62,048 nt of DNA from Alphaproteobacteria bacterium (GCA_947487955.1 CANKYV010000006.1:1-62048); one strand, 5' to 3'; shown: positions 38,004 through 47,448, numbered from the stretch's first letter. A program made the numbers and translations. The notes: a model not told the origin generated them from the letters alone.

Positions 38004-38816
38004 CTATATAAGCTCAAGATGCCTAAACCATTTATGAGTTTCTGATCTGGGCAAAGCCTCTACATTATGCGCATCTATAAATGCGACAATTGCCCATCTG
38101 GCATATGATTTTCCAATTAATGTTTTATCTAGCTGAATAACGTCGTGCCACCCAGGAGAAAACAGAGTTGTGTTCATTGTCTTTTGAAAATTACTTGATA
38201 TCATAAATACGGCATTCCTTAGCTTATAAGGCACAAGCTGAAGATTGTCTGGGCAACTTCCTATTCTAAGGCCTGGACAGCTCTCAGCAATTGCCAGTGT
38301 ATAAGAACCAGCATCAAAATGCGGCTTCGCCAAATACTCTCTCGATTCATCCCATTCATATCTTAAAAATCTTAAAAGAATATGCGGATGCTTTGTGTTA
38401 AAAACCTTATCGACAATACCAGGAATTTCTGGTTCAAGTGTTACCAAAACCTCCTTCACTGTGCTATATACCATGTCCCATATAGGCTTTGCTTGTTTCA
38501 CAAAATCGTTAACCACTGGGTGAGTTTTTAAGAAATCAGCATATTTTTCAAAAAGTGCTGGATGAAAATGAAAAAAATCTTTGCTGTCATTATAAACATG
38601 ATCGCTTGAATCACGATGTTTAAATCCAACATCTCCACGGCGGTGCTTGGGAGCAATTGAGAAATCAATATGTTTTTTTATCTCATCAGGTTCCTGTAAA
38701 AATTTGAAAAATGCTTGAATAGCGTCATTAATAACATCAGGAGAAATTGCAAATGAAACATGCACATAAAACTGTCGTTGCAAATCTGTACAAATATCTT
38801 CATAGCCCATCATCAC
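38004..38816 (-). CDS. 2-Oxoglutarate/Fe(II) oxygenase-like protein (IPNS/PvcB fold)
   Basis: A 270-residue protein with the double-stranded beta-helix pattern. The metal facial triad is visible as H-x-D in KPHFDAGSYTLAI and a later His in FSPGWHDVIQL; the 2-oxoglutarate-binding Arg candidate is in YARWAIVAFIDAH. Members oxidise diverse small molecules, and PvcB/IsnB of this superfamily act on PvcA products. It starts 17 nt inside the 3' end of the exported Rpe paralogue, implying translational coupling. It has no signal peptide. Fold call is fair; substrate unknown. Confidence 0.65.
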   Translation of the reverse strand: MMMGYEDICTDLQRQFYVHVSFAISPDVINDAIQAFFKFLQEPDEIKKHIDFSIAPKHRRGDVGFKHRDSSDHVYNDSKDFFHFHPALFEKYADFLKTHPVVNDFVKQAKPIWDMVYSTVKEVLVTLEPEIPGIVDKVFNTKHPHILLRFLRYEWDESREYLAKPHFDAGSYTLAIAESCPGLRIGSCPDNLQLVPYKLRNAVFMISSNFQKTMNTTLFSPGWHDVIQLDKTLIGKSYARWAIVAFIDAHNVEALPRSETHKWFRHLELI

Positions 38817-39540
38817 ACCCGAATCTCAAATCAAGAATTGCTTGCCTGTAGTCTGATTTTTTAAAAATACTACTGCAAGCTATCAGTACATCTACCTTTA
38901 AATCCATAAAAAGAGAAGAAAATTCTGGCTTAACTCCCCCATCTACCATAATCAAAAAGTTTAAACGTAGAGATCTCCTTCTCATTGTTAATTCCATAAT
39001 TTTACCTAAAGTTGCAGGAATAAAAGATTGACCACAGGCTCCAGGCTTTACACCCATTACTATAACGTGGTCCACTATAGATAATACACCAGCAATGCTA
39101 TCAATAGGCTGGTCTGGATTAAGTACCACCCCTGCTTTACACCGAAGTGCTTTTATAAACAAAAGCTTTTTTTTTAACTCTTTAACGGGAGCTATTGGAA
39201 TCGATATTGTTGTGGCAGCTTCATACAACTTTATGTGATTTTTAGGCAAATTTCGAAGCAGATGAACATCAAGCGGCAAAAAACCACAAACTGATCGTAA
39301 TCCATTAAAATTAATGTCTGATGTAGGAGCATCAATATCAATATGTATTCGATCTGCTCCAGCCTTTATAACAGCTTTTGCGGCGTCCTCTAGAGAGATC
39401 TCTCTCATTACTACTAAAGACGGTGCTATCATCAATGCTCTAAGAGCAGGTTTTTTTTCCGGCTCCTTAAATTCACTTACTGCGTATATAGCATTTACAA
39501 AAAAAATTACTGTTAAGAATGATTTTAAAAGATGTTTCAT
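38800..39540 (-). CDS. Ribulose-phosphate 3-epimerase paralogue with signal peptide
   Basis: A 246-residue Rpe-like barrel. It opens with a signal-like segment (KHLLKSFLTVIFFVNAIYAV) absent from true Rpe. The four metal/catalytic positions look retained: H and D in RIHIDIDAP, H in DVHLL, D in IMVDGGV, plus APSL at the start. Yet the MDG-x-FVPN substrate loop and the later IHIE motif are replaced, and VKPGACGQSF differs from VNPGFYGQAF. It lies just downstream of a normal rpe and is probably an old duplication. Export and altered loops suggest a changed role. Function unproven. Confidence 0.7.
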   Translation of the reverse strand: MKHLLKSFLTVIFFVNAIYAVSEFKEPEKKPALRALMIAPSLVVMREISLEDAAKAVIKAGADRIHIDIDAPTSDINFNGLRSVCGFLPLDVHLLRNLPKNHIKLYEAATTISIPIAPVKELKKKLLFIKALRCKAGVVLNPDQPIDSIAGVLSIVDHVIVMGVKPGACGQSFIPATLGKIMELTMRRRSLRLNFLIMVDGGVKPEFSSLFMDLKVDVLIACSSIFKKSDYRQAILDLRFGCDDGL

Positions 39541-39570
39541 ACGCGCACCTCAACTAATTAATTCTATAAT

Positions 39571-40233
39571 TCAGCCTCTCAAGCTATTAATAGCTTTTTT
39601 GTAATCTGGTTGTTTAAATACGCTGCTTCCTGCCACCAACACATCAGCTCCTGCTTCAATAATACTTGAAGCATTTTGCACATTAATCCCACCATCAACA
39701 ACAATATCAAAACTCAGTCCCTGCTCTTCTCTAATTCTTTTTAAAACAGTAATTTTTTCCAATACAGATGGTATAAAAGCTTGTCCATAAAATCCAGGAT
39801 TAACACTCATTACAAGCACTTGATCCACTGCATTAAGGAAATCTTTAATTTGATTTACCGATGTTTCAGGTTTTATCGAAACTCCAGCCCTGCAACCAAG
39901 CTTTTTGATTGTATTCAAATTTTTACGTAAATCTGTGGTTGCTTCAATGTGGATAGTAATGTGGTCAGCTCCTGCTTTTTGATACAAATCTATGCATAGC
40001 TCAACAGGCTCTACCATCAAGTGCACATCAAAAGGCAAAGAGCAAATAGGTCTTAATTGACTGATAATATCAGGGCCAAAAGTTAAGTTGGGGACAAAGT
40101 GTCCATCCATAATATCTAAGTGAAGCCAATCAGCACCAGCAACCTCTACTGCCTGCACTTCATCTTTTAAATATAACATGTTTGCTGCCATTAATGACGG
40201 CGCGATAAGGGTAGAATTTCTAACACGTAACAT
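39571..40233 (-). CDS. rpe: Ribulose-phosphate 3-epimerase
   Basis: The 220-residue cytosolic enzyme interconverts ribulose-5-phosphate and xylulose-5-phosphate. It has all family motifs: IAPSLMAANML, WLHLDIMDGHFVPNLTFGP, FDVHLMVEP, ITIHIEA, VLVMSVNPGFYGQAFIPS and IVVDGGI. The start codon overlaps the dapB stop, so the two are co-translated. Standard length. Confidence 0.96.
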   Translation of the reverse strand: MLRVRNSTLIAPSLMAANMLYLKDEVQAVEVAGADWLHLDIMDGHFVPNLTFGPDIISQLRPICSLPFDVHLMVEPVELCIDLYQKAGADHITIHIEATTDLRKNLNTIKKLGCRAGVSIKPETSVNQIKDFLNAVDQVLVMSVNPGFYGQAFIPSVLEKITVLKRIREEQGLSFDIVVDGGINVQNASSIIEAGADVLVAGSSVFKQPDYKKAINSLRG

Positions 40234-40913
40234 TACAACTCCAACATATCATTTAAGCTATAAAAGCCCGGTGACTGATTAAATAACCACTCGGCTACTC
40301 TAATCGCTCCTTTAGCAAATACATCACGATTTAAACATTCATGGCTTAAACGAATAATCTCATCTCCTTGAAAAAAGTGCACGGTGTGTTCACCCACAAC
40401 ATTACCGCCACGAAGGCTTGTATAATTAATAGAATTTTCTGGATATCCAGATTGCGCAATGATTTTACCTAGCTCCAATGCAGTACCAGATGGAGCATCT
40501 TTTTTTAAACGATGGTGCGTTTCGTTAATTGTAATATCTACATGTTGACCCAGAGCTTTAGCAACAATAGCCACAGCTCTTTTCAAAACGGCAATCCCAA
40601 AACTTGTATTAGCTGCGTAAAGCACAGGAATATTTTTTCCTGCTGTCTTTAAAAGATTAAAATGAGATTCTTCAAGGCCTGTTGTACAACATAAATAAGG
40701 CTTTTTAAAATTCAAACAAGCTTCTAAAGCTGGCTGAATATTATTTGCATGGCTTATATCAATAACTCCATCACAAGCCTGCAAATCCTTGGCAAACAAT
40801 TCAAGATTTTGTGTATCTAAACGAGAATATTTGTGCGTTTTAACTCCACTTGGAAGCAGTGTAACTACTGCATTTCCCATGCGTCCACTACCTATAATAC
40901 AAACGTTTTTCAA
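40233..40913 (-). CDS. dapB: 4-Hydroxy-tetrahydrodipicolinate reductase
   Basis: The 226-residue enzyme of the lysine/diaminopimelate pathway. The N-terminal Rossmann motif is IIGSGRMGNAVV. The catalytic region ETHHRLKKDAPSGTALELG (part) carries the His pair and the Lys/substrate loop. It is shorter than E. coli DapB (about 273 residues), in line with compact alphaproteobacterial versions. A functional gene implies peptidoglycan precursor synthesis. Co-transcribed with rpe. Confidence 0.92.
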   Translation of the reverse strand: MKNVCIIGSGRMGNAVVTLLPSGVKTHKYSRLDTQNLELFAKDLQACDGVIDISHANNIQPALEACLNFKKPYLCCTTGLEESHFNLLKTAGKNIPVLYAANTSFGIAVLKRAVAIVAKALGQHVDITINETHHRLKKDAPSGTALELGKIIAQSGYPENSINYTSLRGGNVVGEHTVHFFQGDEIIRLSHECLNRDVFAKGAIRVAEWLFNQSPGFYSLNDMLEL

Positions 40914-40974
40914 ACAGCCGTCCTTTTTTGCTTTTTTAAATAATAAGCGATCTTATAGACGGTGGCCAGATCTT

Positions 40975-41487
40975 CTAATGAAATGTTCTATTTGTCGATA
41001 ATTTTTTACAATTATACAGCCCTAATTGGTAAGGAGTATCCTCTATTTTCTCCCATATAGTTTGCAAGTATATGAGCGTTTTTTTAATGTTACTTAGTGC
41101 GTGCAGTTTTGTAGGCGGAACAAGCACTAGACTAAAAGCAATTTCTTGCATTGCTATACCTTCATGATAAATAGGATTCAACGCTTTTAAAATGTATCTC
41201 CACAACCCTTCAATTTTTTGATTACTAAACTTGTCATAAGTAATGCCATAAAGTTGATCCCAATTTTGACTGGCTGTACGCACACGATTGCAAATTCCAA
41301 AGCTTCGCATAGCTAAACTATACAATTTCGCAAAAGCTAAACCTGCATGAAATAAGGATTCATCAATCGACTCATCTAAATATAATTGATGCAATAAGCA
41401 ACCTTCCCTTGCTGCGTGATGAATACTCTGTATAAAGGTTTGTATATCCTGCGAATCCTCATTTCTTTTTTGGACAATTTTTACCAT
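40975..41487 (-). CDS. DUF6456-like protein, unknown
   Basis: The 170-residue protein matches, from memory, the DUF6456 pattern of alphaproteobacteria: FHAGLAFAKLYSLAMRS, then RVRTASQNWDQ, a helix ending LWRYILKALNP, and LVLVPPTKLHALSNIKKTL. Those proteins are usually longer with an N-terminal HTH part. Here an HTH-bearing gene overlaps it upstream by 7 nt, as if one regulator were split into two. Function unknown; family call moderate. Confidence 0.5.
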   Translation of the reverse strand: MVKIVQKRNEDSQDIQTFIQSIHHAAREGCLLHQLYLDESIDESLFHAGLAFAKLYSLAMRSFGICNRVRTASQNWDQLYGITYDKFSNQKIEGLWRYILKALNPIYHEGIAMQEIAFSLVLVPPTKLHALSNIKKTLIYLQTIWEKIEDTPYQLGLYNCKKLSTNRTFH

Positions 41488-41945
41488 GAGAGCCCTCTTA
41501 CAAAAAATGGTTTCAAATTATTTTCCATACGCATTTTATTTGCCAGCATTAATAACTGCCGAGCACTCAAAATTTTTGCACCAGCTCTAAATTGGCGGCG
41601 ATCTATTGAAGTACCAGGAGCCGACACCTCATAAAAGCAAACTTTTTGTTGACCAAGATAATCACACAATTTCCAAAAACCTACCCAATTATCAAACTCT
41701 TCTTGCAATGCTTTCCTTCCAAAAGAAGGAGGTTTTAGTGAACATTGGATATCTCTTTTTGTTCGAAACATGCTTACAATTTTTTGTCTAGGCAATTCCG
41801 GACGTATACCAAATCGACTAAGAGCCTTATTGATGGCTGTTGTTGATCGACTCAGTTTGCTGGCAATATCTTTCATTGACAAACCGGCAAGAAAATAACT
41901 GCGCATTTTGCTAATTTCGGTAGCTGACCATTCTTGTGTATTCAT
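41481..41945 (-). CDS. Helix-turn-helix protein (GcrA/Myb-like N-terminus)
   Basis: A 154-residue protein whose N-terminal 50 residues form an HTH: EWSATEISKMRSYFLAGLS then MKDIASKLSRSTTAINKALS, similar in layout to GcrA or Myb/SANT-like domains. The remainder is basic without a known domain. The ATG at 41945 is chosen because GGAGAAG lies 4 nt before it; an upstream ATG (41957) lacks such a site. Overlaps the DUF6456-like gene. Could be a GcrA relative or the detached N-terminus of a DUF6456 regulator. Confidence 0.55.
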   Translation of the reverse strand: MNTQEWSATEISKMRSYFLAGLSMKDIASKLSRSTTAINKALSRFGIRPELPRQKIVSMFRTKRDIQCSLKPPSFGRKALQEEFDNWVGFWKLCDYLGQQKVCFYEVSAPGTSIDRRQFRAGAKILSARQLLMLANKMRMENNLKPFFVRGLSW

Positions 41946-42095
41946 GCACTTCTCCATGCTAAAAAATTATTCCTGATATGCAATATTTGCATGTCTAGTG
42001 TTATAAAAACTTATATGTTTGGTCAATACGTTAAAATTTTCAAAAGAAATTTTGATAAAGTTTTAAAAATAAATGTTATAAAGTAAGATTTGAGA

Positions 42096-42620
42096 TTATT
42101 TTTTAAACACAAAAAATGTATAGGAAAGAGTAATCTCGCTCACGCCTTTCAACAAAGGATCATCAGCAAAAGCAGGGTCCATAAAAAACTGAACAGGCAT
42201 TTCCATTTCTTCACCGGGATCAAGTTTTTGTTGCTCAAAACAAAAGCAAAATACTTTATTAAAATATTGCCCCGCAGTGTCTGGTGAAACATTATAGGTT
42301 GCCATTCCTATAATAGGCTTATCCGAGCAATTTTTAGCTTTATAAAACGCCAGTCCATTTTCCCCGATTTTTAAACGAAGAGTATGTTGTAAAGGCGTAA
42401 ATTCCCAGGGTAGATCACGATGAATATTAGCGACAAACCGAACAGTAATTTCACGATTGATAACTTTTGTTGAGGCGTCTCGGCTAATTTTAGGAGTGCC
42501 ACCAAACCCTGTTTTTTGGCAAAATATTCTATATAAAGGAACAGATGCAAAAGCCAGCGCAAGCATGGCAAAAAATCCAAAAACTAATAAAATTGCAACT
42601 GTGCGATCACGTTTTTGCAC
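42096..42620 (-). CDS. ctaG: Cytochrome c oxidase assembly protein CtaG (Cox11)
   Basis: The 174-residue protein delivers copper to the CuB site of aa3-type oxidase. It has one N-terminal membrane helix (VAILLVFGFFAMLALAFASV) and the copper-binding CFCF motif at Cys125/Cys127, within YFNKVFCFCFEQQ. FVANIHRDLPWEFTPLQ is another family block. Its start overlaps the acs 3' end by 14 nt. Oxidase structural genes are not in this window. Confidence 0.95.
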   Translation of the reverse strand: MQKRDRTVAILLVFGFFAMLALAFASVPLYRIFCQKTGFGGTPKISRDASTKVINREITVRFVANIHRDLPWEFTPLQHTLRLKIGENGLAFYKAKNCSDKPIIGMATYNVSPDTAGQYFNKVFCFCFEQQKLDPGEEMEMPVQFFMDPAFADDPLLKGVSEITLSYTFFVFKK

Positions 42621-44529
42621 AAACTATCCCAATAATATGATCAACAACACTTGGCTCAGCAAGAGTACTAACATCACCGATTTTTTCAAATTCAGATCTT
42701 GCAATACAGCGTAAAATTCGTCGCATAATTTTTCCTGAGCGTGTTTTTGGCAAGCCTTTAACGATATAAATCTCATCAGGACTTGCAATAGGGCCAATTT
42801 GGGAACGAATTGTATTTTTAATGATAGCTTTTAATTCCTCTAGATTATGCGTTGTATGGCTTGCGGAAATTGCAAAAACCATAATTCCTTCACCTTTAAT
42901 AGCATGTGGAAAACCCACCACTGCAGTTTCAATAATTGAGTGATCTAGCGTTGCTGCAGTTTCAATTTCAGCTGTTCCCAAACGATGACCAGAAACATTT
43001 AAGACATCATCAACACGACCGGTAAGCCAGTAATCGCCATCATCATCTCGTCTGGCTCCATCACCACTGAAATAATATCCAGGAAATTGACTAAAATATG
43101 TTTCTTCAAAGCGACCATGATCACCATAGACTGTGCGCATCTGTCCAGGCCATGAAGCCTTTAGCGCTAATCTTCCTTCTGCAGAATTATCATTAATTTC
43201 ATGGCCTTGCTCGTCTAATAAAACTGGCTGAATTCCAAAAAAAGGTTGAGTTGCTGAACTTGGTTTTAAATCATGTACCCCAGGAAGAGGTGTAATCAAA
43301 ATTCCTCCTGTTTCTGTTTGCCACCAAGTATCCACAATCGGGCACTGCGCTTTACCAACTTGATGGTAATACCATTCCCAAGCTTCTTGATTAATAGGCT
43401 CCCCTACAGATCCTAATACTCTTAAAGACTGTCGTGATGTCGTTTGTAACCACTCATCACCTGCTTGCATAAGACTACGTATTGCCGTAGGTGCTGTATA
43501 GAAAATACTAACTTTTAAATCATCTATAATTTTCCATAAACGATCTGGATTTGGATAATTTGGAACCCCTTCAAACATCACGGTTGTTGCGCCATTAGCA
43601 AGCGGACCGTAAATCACATATGAATGCCCAGTAATCCAACCAGCATCAGCTGTGCACCAATAAATATCATCATATTTACAATCAAATATCCACTGGTGCG
43701 TTAAACTTGCATAAGTTAAATAACCACCACTAGTATGTAACACTCCTTTAGGCTTACCTGTTGAACCCGACGTATAGAGAATAAACAAAGGGTCTTCAGC
43801 ATTTATAGGTTCTGGAACAACGGCTTGATTATAATTCGGTGCATATACAACATCACGACCTTCTACCATGGGAACGTTTGTACTTGTATGATTAACCACT
43901 AACACTTTTTTAACTTGAGCTACTTGTAAAAGAGCCTTATCAACATTGGCTTTTAAAGGAATCAATTTACCTCCTCGTATTCCCTCATTTGCCGTAACAA
44001 CCACTTTCGCACCACAATCTTGAATACGACCAGCTAAACTTTCTGGAGAAAATCCACCAAACACTACGGAATGAATCGCCCCAATTCTGGCACACGCTAA
44101 CATTGCATAGGCGATTTCAGGAATCATCGGCATGTAAATAATGACGCGATCACCTTTTTGCACCCCAAGATTTTGTAAAGAGAATGCCATTGCATTCACT
44201 TCTTTGAGTAATGTTGCGTAAGAAATATAGGTCGTTATTGTTCCTTGATCGTTCACCCAAATAATAGCTGTTTTATCAGGTGTGCTGTCGGCATGACGAT
44301 CAACACAATTAGCACATATATTTAAAACACCATCTTCAAACCACTTAATAGATACCGGCTTTTGAAACTGCCAATTACCAGATTTTGTTGGAAATTGCAT
44401 CCAATCTAAGCGTTTGGCCATATCTAGCCAAAAAGCATTCGGCTCCACCTCTGCCACTTGATGCAACTGCCGATAATTATTTGAATTAATTAGATAAGAT
44501 TGGCCATCGGCAGGTTTTGGATAGATCAT
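42607..44529 (-). CDS. acs: Acetyl-CoA synthetase
   Basis: A 640-residue adenylate-forming enzyme making acetyl-CoA from acetate, ATP and CoA. Motifs: YTSGSTGKPKGVLHT (P-loop), YWCTADAGWITGHSYVIYGP, TWWQTETGG, GRVDDVLNVSGHRLGTAEIE and the acetylation-regulated Lys in LPKTRSGKIMRR. Length matches Acs. The N-terminus is standard. Could let the bacterium use host-derived acetate. Confidence 0.97.
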   Translation of the reverse strand: MIYPKPADGQSYLINSNNYRQLHQVAEVEPNAFWLDMAKRLDWMQFPTKSGNWQFQKPVSIKWFEDGVLNICANCVDRHADSTPDKTAIIWVNDQGTITTYISYATLLKEVNAMAFSLQNLGVQKGDRVIIYMPMIPEIAYAMLACARIGAIHSVVFGGFSPESLAGRIQDCGAKVVVTANEGIRGGKLIPLKANVDKALLQVAQVKKVLVVNHTSTNVPMVEGRDVVYAPNYNQAVVPEPINAEDPLFILYTSGSTGKPKGVLHTSGGYLTYASLTHQWIFDCKYDDIYWCTADAGWITGHSYVIYGPLANGATTVMFEGVPNYPNPDRLWKIIDDLKVSIFYTAPTAIRSLMQAGDEWLQTTSRQSLRVLGSVGEPINQEAWEWYYHQVGKAQCPIVDTWWQTETGGILITPLPGVHDLKPSSATQPFFGIQPVLLDEQGHEINDNSAEGRLALKASWPGQMRTVYGDHGRFEETYFSQFPGYYFSGDGARRDDDGDYWLTGRVDDVLNVSGHRLGTAEIETAATLDHSIIETAVVGFPHAIKGEGIMVFAISASHTTHNLEELKAIIKNTIRSQIGPIASPDEIYIVKGLPKTRSGKIMRRILRCIARSEFEKIGDVSTLAEPSVVDHIIGIVCAKT

Positions 44530-44739
44530 TTCTTAAAAATTTATGTTACTTGAAACATCCTACCCTGTGGCAACACACCTGCAAAGGCACTATCAAAAGT
44601 CATTTTTATTAAAAATTTTAAATAATATTACTAATAAATTTCAATATTATTAAATAAAAAATCATCATTAACTATATTTTAATTATACACCAATAAAATA
44701 AATCCTGAATATTTTCACACTCAAATGTAATCAAGGTCA

Positions 44740-47448
44740 ATGATGTTTAATTTTATTCATTATATACTTATATTAATTTTCATCAATTATTCTTATGCTA
44801 CACACCTTGATGAGTTTATTTTACGTAATAATGCTCCAACTGAGCAAAAAGTTGTATTACGTTTTCAATCACGACTACTCTTAAAAAGTAATGACGAGAT
44901 AGTCGCACCTTTTAGCTTGGTATTTTTAAATGAAAAAGGAGAAAAAGTATCATCAATAACTCCTTACCTAGATGAGTTTATCGAATTTCAACGCAAAAAT
45001 TTTGATGTAGAAACAGAGCAAGAAATAACACTACCTGCAGGCGCAGAACAAACAATCACCTCACCTTATTTTCTCACTCGCAATGTCAGTATTTTAAGCT
45101 CAGATAATTGGGGCTTTTTTGATTTAGATAATCTTTTCTATACTGGCTCTTTAGCTTTTCCCAAGTCTTGCCTCGAGATAATCCAGCCAAATAATTTAAA
45201 AAAAATAGAAAAATATATCAGAGATAGTTTTTCTTTCTCAAGACGAAATAACACCCCTGATCCAGAGCATGAAATCAAAAAGCCATCAAATTTAAGATGC
45301 CCCGCTCCACTCATTCGTAAAAGCTATGGAAAAACGAATGAAGAGGCTTTACTTGGAATAGATTATTTAGAAGCTCAGTCACTAGACATTCTTCACTCCG
45401 CCTCTACTGCAATTATATATTCAGAACCAGAAACACCTATTGCACCTCCTTCTTCACCTGTTGAAGAAGAGGAATTGTTTGAAGAAGAACAGCTTGGATA
45501 CGACTATTGCGATACCCCTCTCATTCGTAAAAACTATAGAAAAATCAATAGTAAAGAAGAAGAATTATTTGCAGAAACAAACCTTGAGTATTATTACTGC
45601 AACAATACTCTGATTCGTAGAAATTATAGAAAAACCAACGAAAAAGCTTTACGAGGCATTGATTACTTGGAAGCTCAGTCACTAGACATTCTTCACTCCG
45701 CCTCCATTACAATTTCTACAACTCCTTCAGAGTTAGTAACATTTAAAAAAACTCATCGTATGTGGATTACATCTTCTGATTCACCTGTTGAGCCACCAGA
45801 AGAGCAGCTTGAACATTACATCAACTCAGTAGCAAGGCTTAACCTTGGTGATGGCTGGACTCACAAATTCTGGTGTTGGGATAAACTGTCCTTACCAAGA
45901 ACGTGTAAAATTCTAGAAGGCTCTGGACAAAATATTGAAATTGTTGAATTTCGCCATCCTAATATCTTAGAAAAGATTATAGCAAAACACTTTGTTTTTG
46001 CTGCCATTGATCATGGATTATTTACTGTTGCCGGAAATATCTTACGAAATAATGTGATATTAGATGAAGGAGGTTTTTACAGTGATATTGGCGCACAAAT
46101 CAAACGTGACCCATCTCCTTTATTAAAGAATAGTGATATCATCGCCCATCATAGAATCGGCAGGGTAGATCGCAGAGCCTGGTGGATTGATCATGATTTC
46201 ATGGCAGCAAAAGCTGGAAATCCAATTATTAAAGAATTTCTTAATAGAGTTAATACCCTGCATGAACTAGCTAGTAATCCTGAAATTGTTGAGTTTTTTA
46301 GAGACCCCAAACTAGCGCATTCTTGGACTAATGCGCGACTTTTAACAGAAGTCTTTACTTTTTTTAGTGAACCGAATGCCATAAAAACCTTAATTCTACC
46401 AAACGACGAGAGTATTATTGCAGCTCATCATCAAACATCTTGGTACGGTGGCGACGGGAAAAGCTGTAAAGACATAGACAAAACAACAATGAGCTGGTTT
46501 AAAGTTACCCCTAATTATCAATCAGTACGTGATTCTTTAATAGAAGATGGTTTTGATTTAGCGCGTTACAGAGAACATTTTGCTCCAACTCTTAGCAACC
46601 CTGGTGAATTAACCCATCACTTCCTTACCCAACAAAAATTAGGCATCATACCTTTTATTGCTTCAGAAGAGCGCCCGCTGCCCTTAACCGTTACACTGAC
46701 CTCATGGCAAGGAAAAATTCGTGAAGCACATATTGCTATTTTGTCGTTGTTTAGCCAGACTCTTAAACCAAATAAAATTGTATTATGGTTAGCCGATGAA
46801 GAGTTTTCAGACAGGAAAGTACCATCAACTATTTCACATCTTCTACCCAGAGGTCTTGAAATTAAATGGTGTGAAAACATCAGATCTGCAAAAAAGCTTA
46901 TTCCATCATTACGTGATTCAGAATTGAACCAAACAATCTTAGTAACAGCAGATGATGATGTTAAATATCAACCTAATTGGCTTGAAGATTTATATCTTGA
47001 GCATTGCAAACATCCAACGGCTATCATCGCACACCGTGCTCGCGCAATGAAATTTAATGAAGATTCAATGCCTACAAATTATAATTCATGGCGTTTGCAA
47101 ATAGACCCTAGCACAGCTGAAAGCAAAATACTTTTTCCAACCGGCAGTGGAGGTATTCTTTTCCCTCCAGGTTCATTACATTCAGAGGCCTCAAACGCTG
47201 CTCAATTTATGAAATTGTGCCAAACTGGAGATGATATATTCTGGTTTGCCATGGCTGTATTACAAGGCACAAAGATTCGGATACCGCCTTCCCCGCAAAC
47301 GACTCTTTGCGACCTTAATGATACCAAAGCAGAGGAATTGTCTCTATGGACAACAAATAAAACCGGAAAAAATGATGAGATGATTAAATCAGTATTCACA
47401 GAATACGGTATTTACGATCTTTTAAAAAGAAATCTTGGAAGGTGCTAA
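44740..47448 (+). CDS. Exported protein with two glycosyltransferase-like domains
   Basis: A 902-residue protein. Residues 1-20 form a signal segment (NFIHYILILIFINYSYA). Residues about 185-330 contain repeats (LIR[KR]-x-Y-[GR]-K and GIDYLEAQSLDILHSAS twice). Residues about 365-560 resemble DXD sugar-binding glycosyltransferases (GDGWTHKFWCWD, then VILDEGGFYSDIGAQIK). Residues about 645-870 resemble a GT2-like family: TVTLTSWQGKIREAHIAILS, VTADDDVKYQPNWLEDLYLE, FPTGSGGILFPPGSL and TGDDIFWFAMAVLQG. Bacterial glycosyltransferases of this kind are cytoplasmic; a signal peptide suggests a host-directed or periplasmic role. Domain calls moderate, function inferred. Confidence 0.65.
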   Translation: MMFNFIHYILILIFINYSYATHLDEFILRNNAPTEQKVVLRFQSRLLLKSNDEIVAPFSLVFLNEKGEKVSSITPYLDEFIEFQRKNFDVETEQEITLPAGAEQTITSPYFLTRNVSILSSDNWGFFDLDNLFYTGSLAFPKSCLEIIQPNNLKKIEKYIRDSFSFSRRNNTPDPEHEIKKPSNLRCPAPLIRKSYGKTNEEALLGIDYLEAQSLDILHSASTAIIYSEPETPIAPPSSPVEEEELFEEEQLGYDYCDTPLIRKNYRKINSKEEELFAETNLEYYYCNNTLIRRNYRKTNEKALRGIDYLEAQSLDILHSASITISTTPSELVTFKKTHRMWITSSDSPVEPPEEQLEHYINSVARLNLGDGWTHKFWCWDKLSLPRTCKILEGSGQNIEIVEFRHPNILEKIIAKHFVFAAIDHGLFTVAGNILRNNVILDEGGFYSDIGAQIKRDPSPLLKNSDIIAHHRIGRVDRRAWWIDHDFMAAKAGNPIIKEFLNRVNTLHELASNPEIVEFFRDPKLAHSWTNARLLTEVFTFFSEPNAIKTLILPNDESIIAAHHQTSWYGGDGKSCKDIDKTTMSWFKVTPNYQSVRDSLIEDGFDLARYREHFAPTLSNPGELTHHFLTQQKLGIIPFIASEERPLPLTVTLTSWQGKIREAHIAILSLFSQTLKPNKIVLWLADEEFSDRKVPSTISHLLPRGLEIKWCENIRSAKKLIPSLRDSELNQTILVTADDDVKYQPNWLEDLYLEHCKHPTAIIAHRARAMKFNEDSMPTNYNSWRLQIDPSTAESKILFPTGSGGILFPPGSLHSEASNAAQFMKLCQTGDDIFWFAMAVLQGTKIRIPPSPQTTLCDLNDTKAEELSLWTTNKTGKNDEMIKSVFTEYGIYDLLKRNLGRC
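45371..45703 (+). repeat. 300-bp-spaced direct repeat inside the glycosyltransferase gene
   Basis: The stretch 45371-45403 recurs unchanged at 45671-45703, exactly 300 bp later (begins AAGCTCAGTCACTAGACATT). It corresponds to a duplicated block of about 100 codons, with partial copies of the LIR-Y-K motif near 45314, 45521 and 45611. Confidence 0.8.

Noticed and set aside
37997..38018. CTTGAG...CTCAAG hairpin between convergent MFS and oxygenase genes as a terminator
   Set aside because: Only 6 bp, overlaps both stop codons and lacks a T-run.
38800..39540. Signal-bearing Rpe paralogue as a pseudogene
   Set aside because: Frame is complete, metal ligands remain and it is coupled to the following gene, so active maintenance is more likely.
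45312..45703. Repeat in the glycosyltransferase gene as a CRISPR or mobile element
   Set aside because: Repeats are in frame, coding and only two or three copies with no constant spacer pattern.
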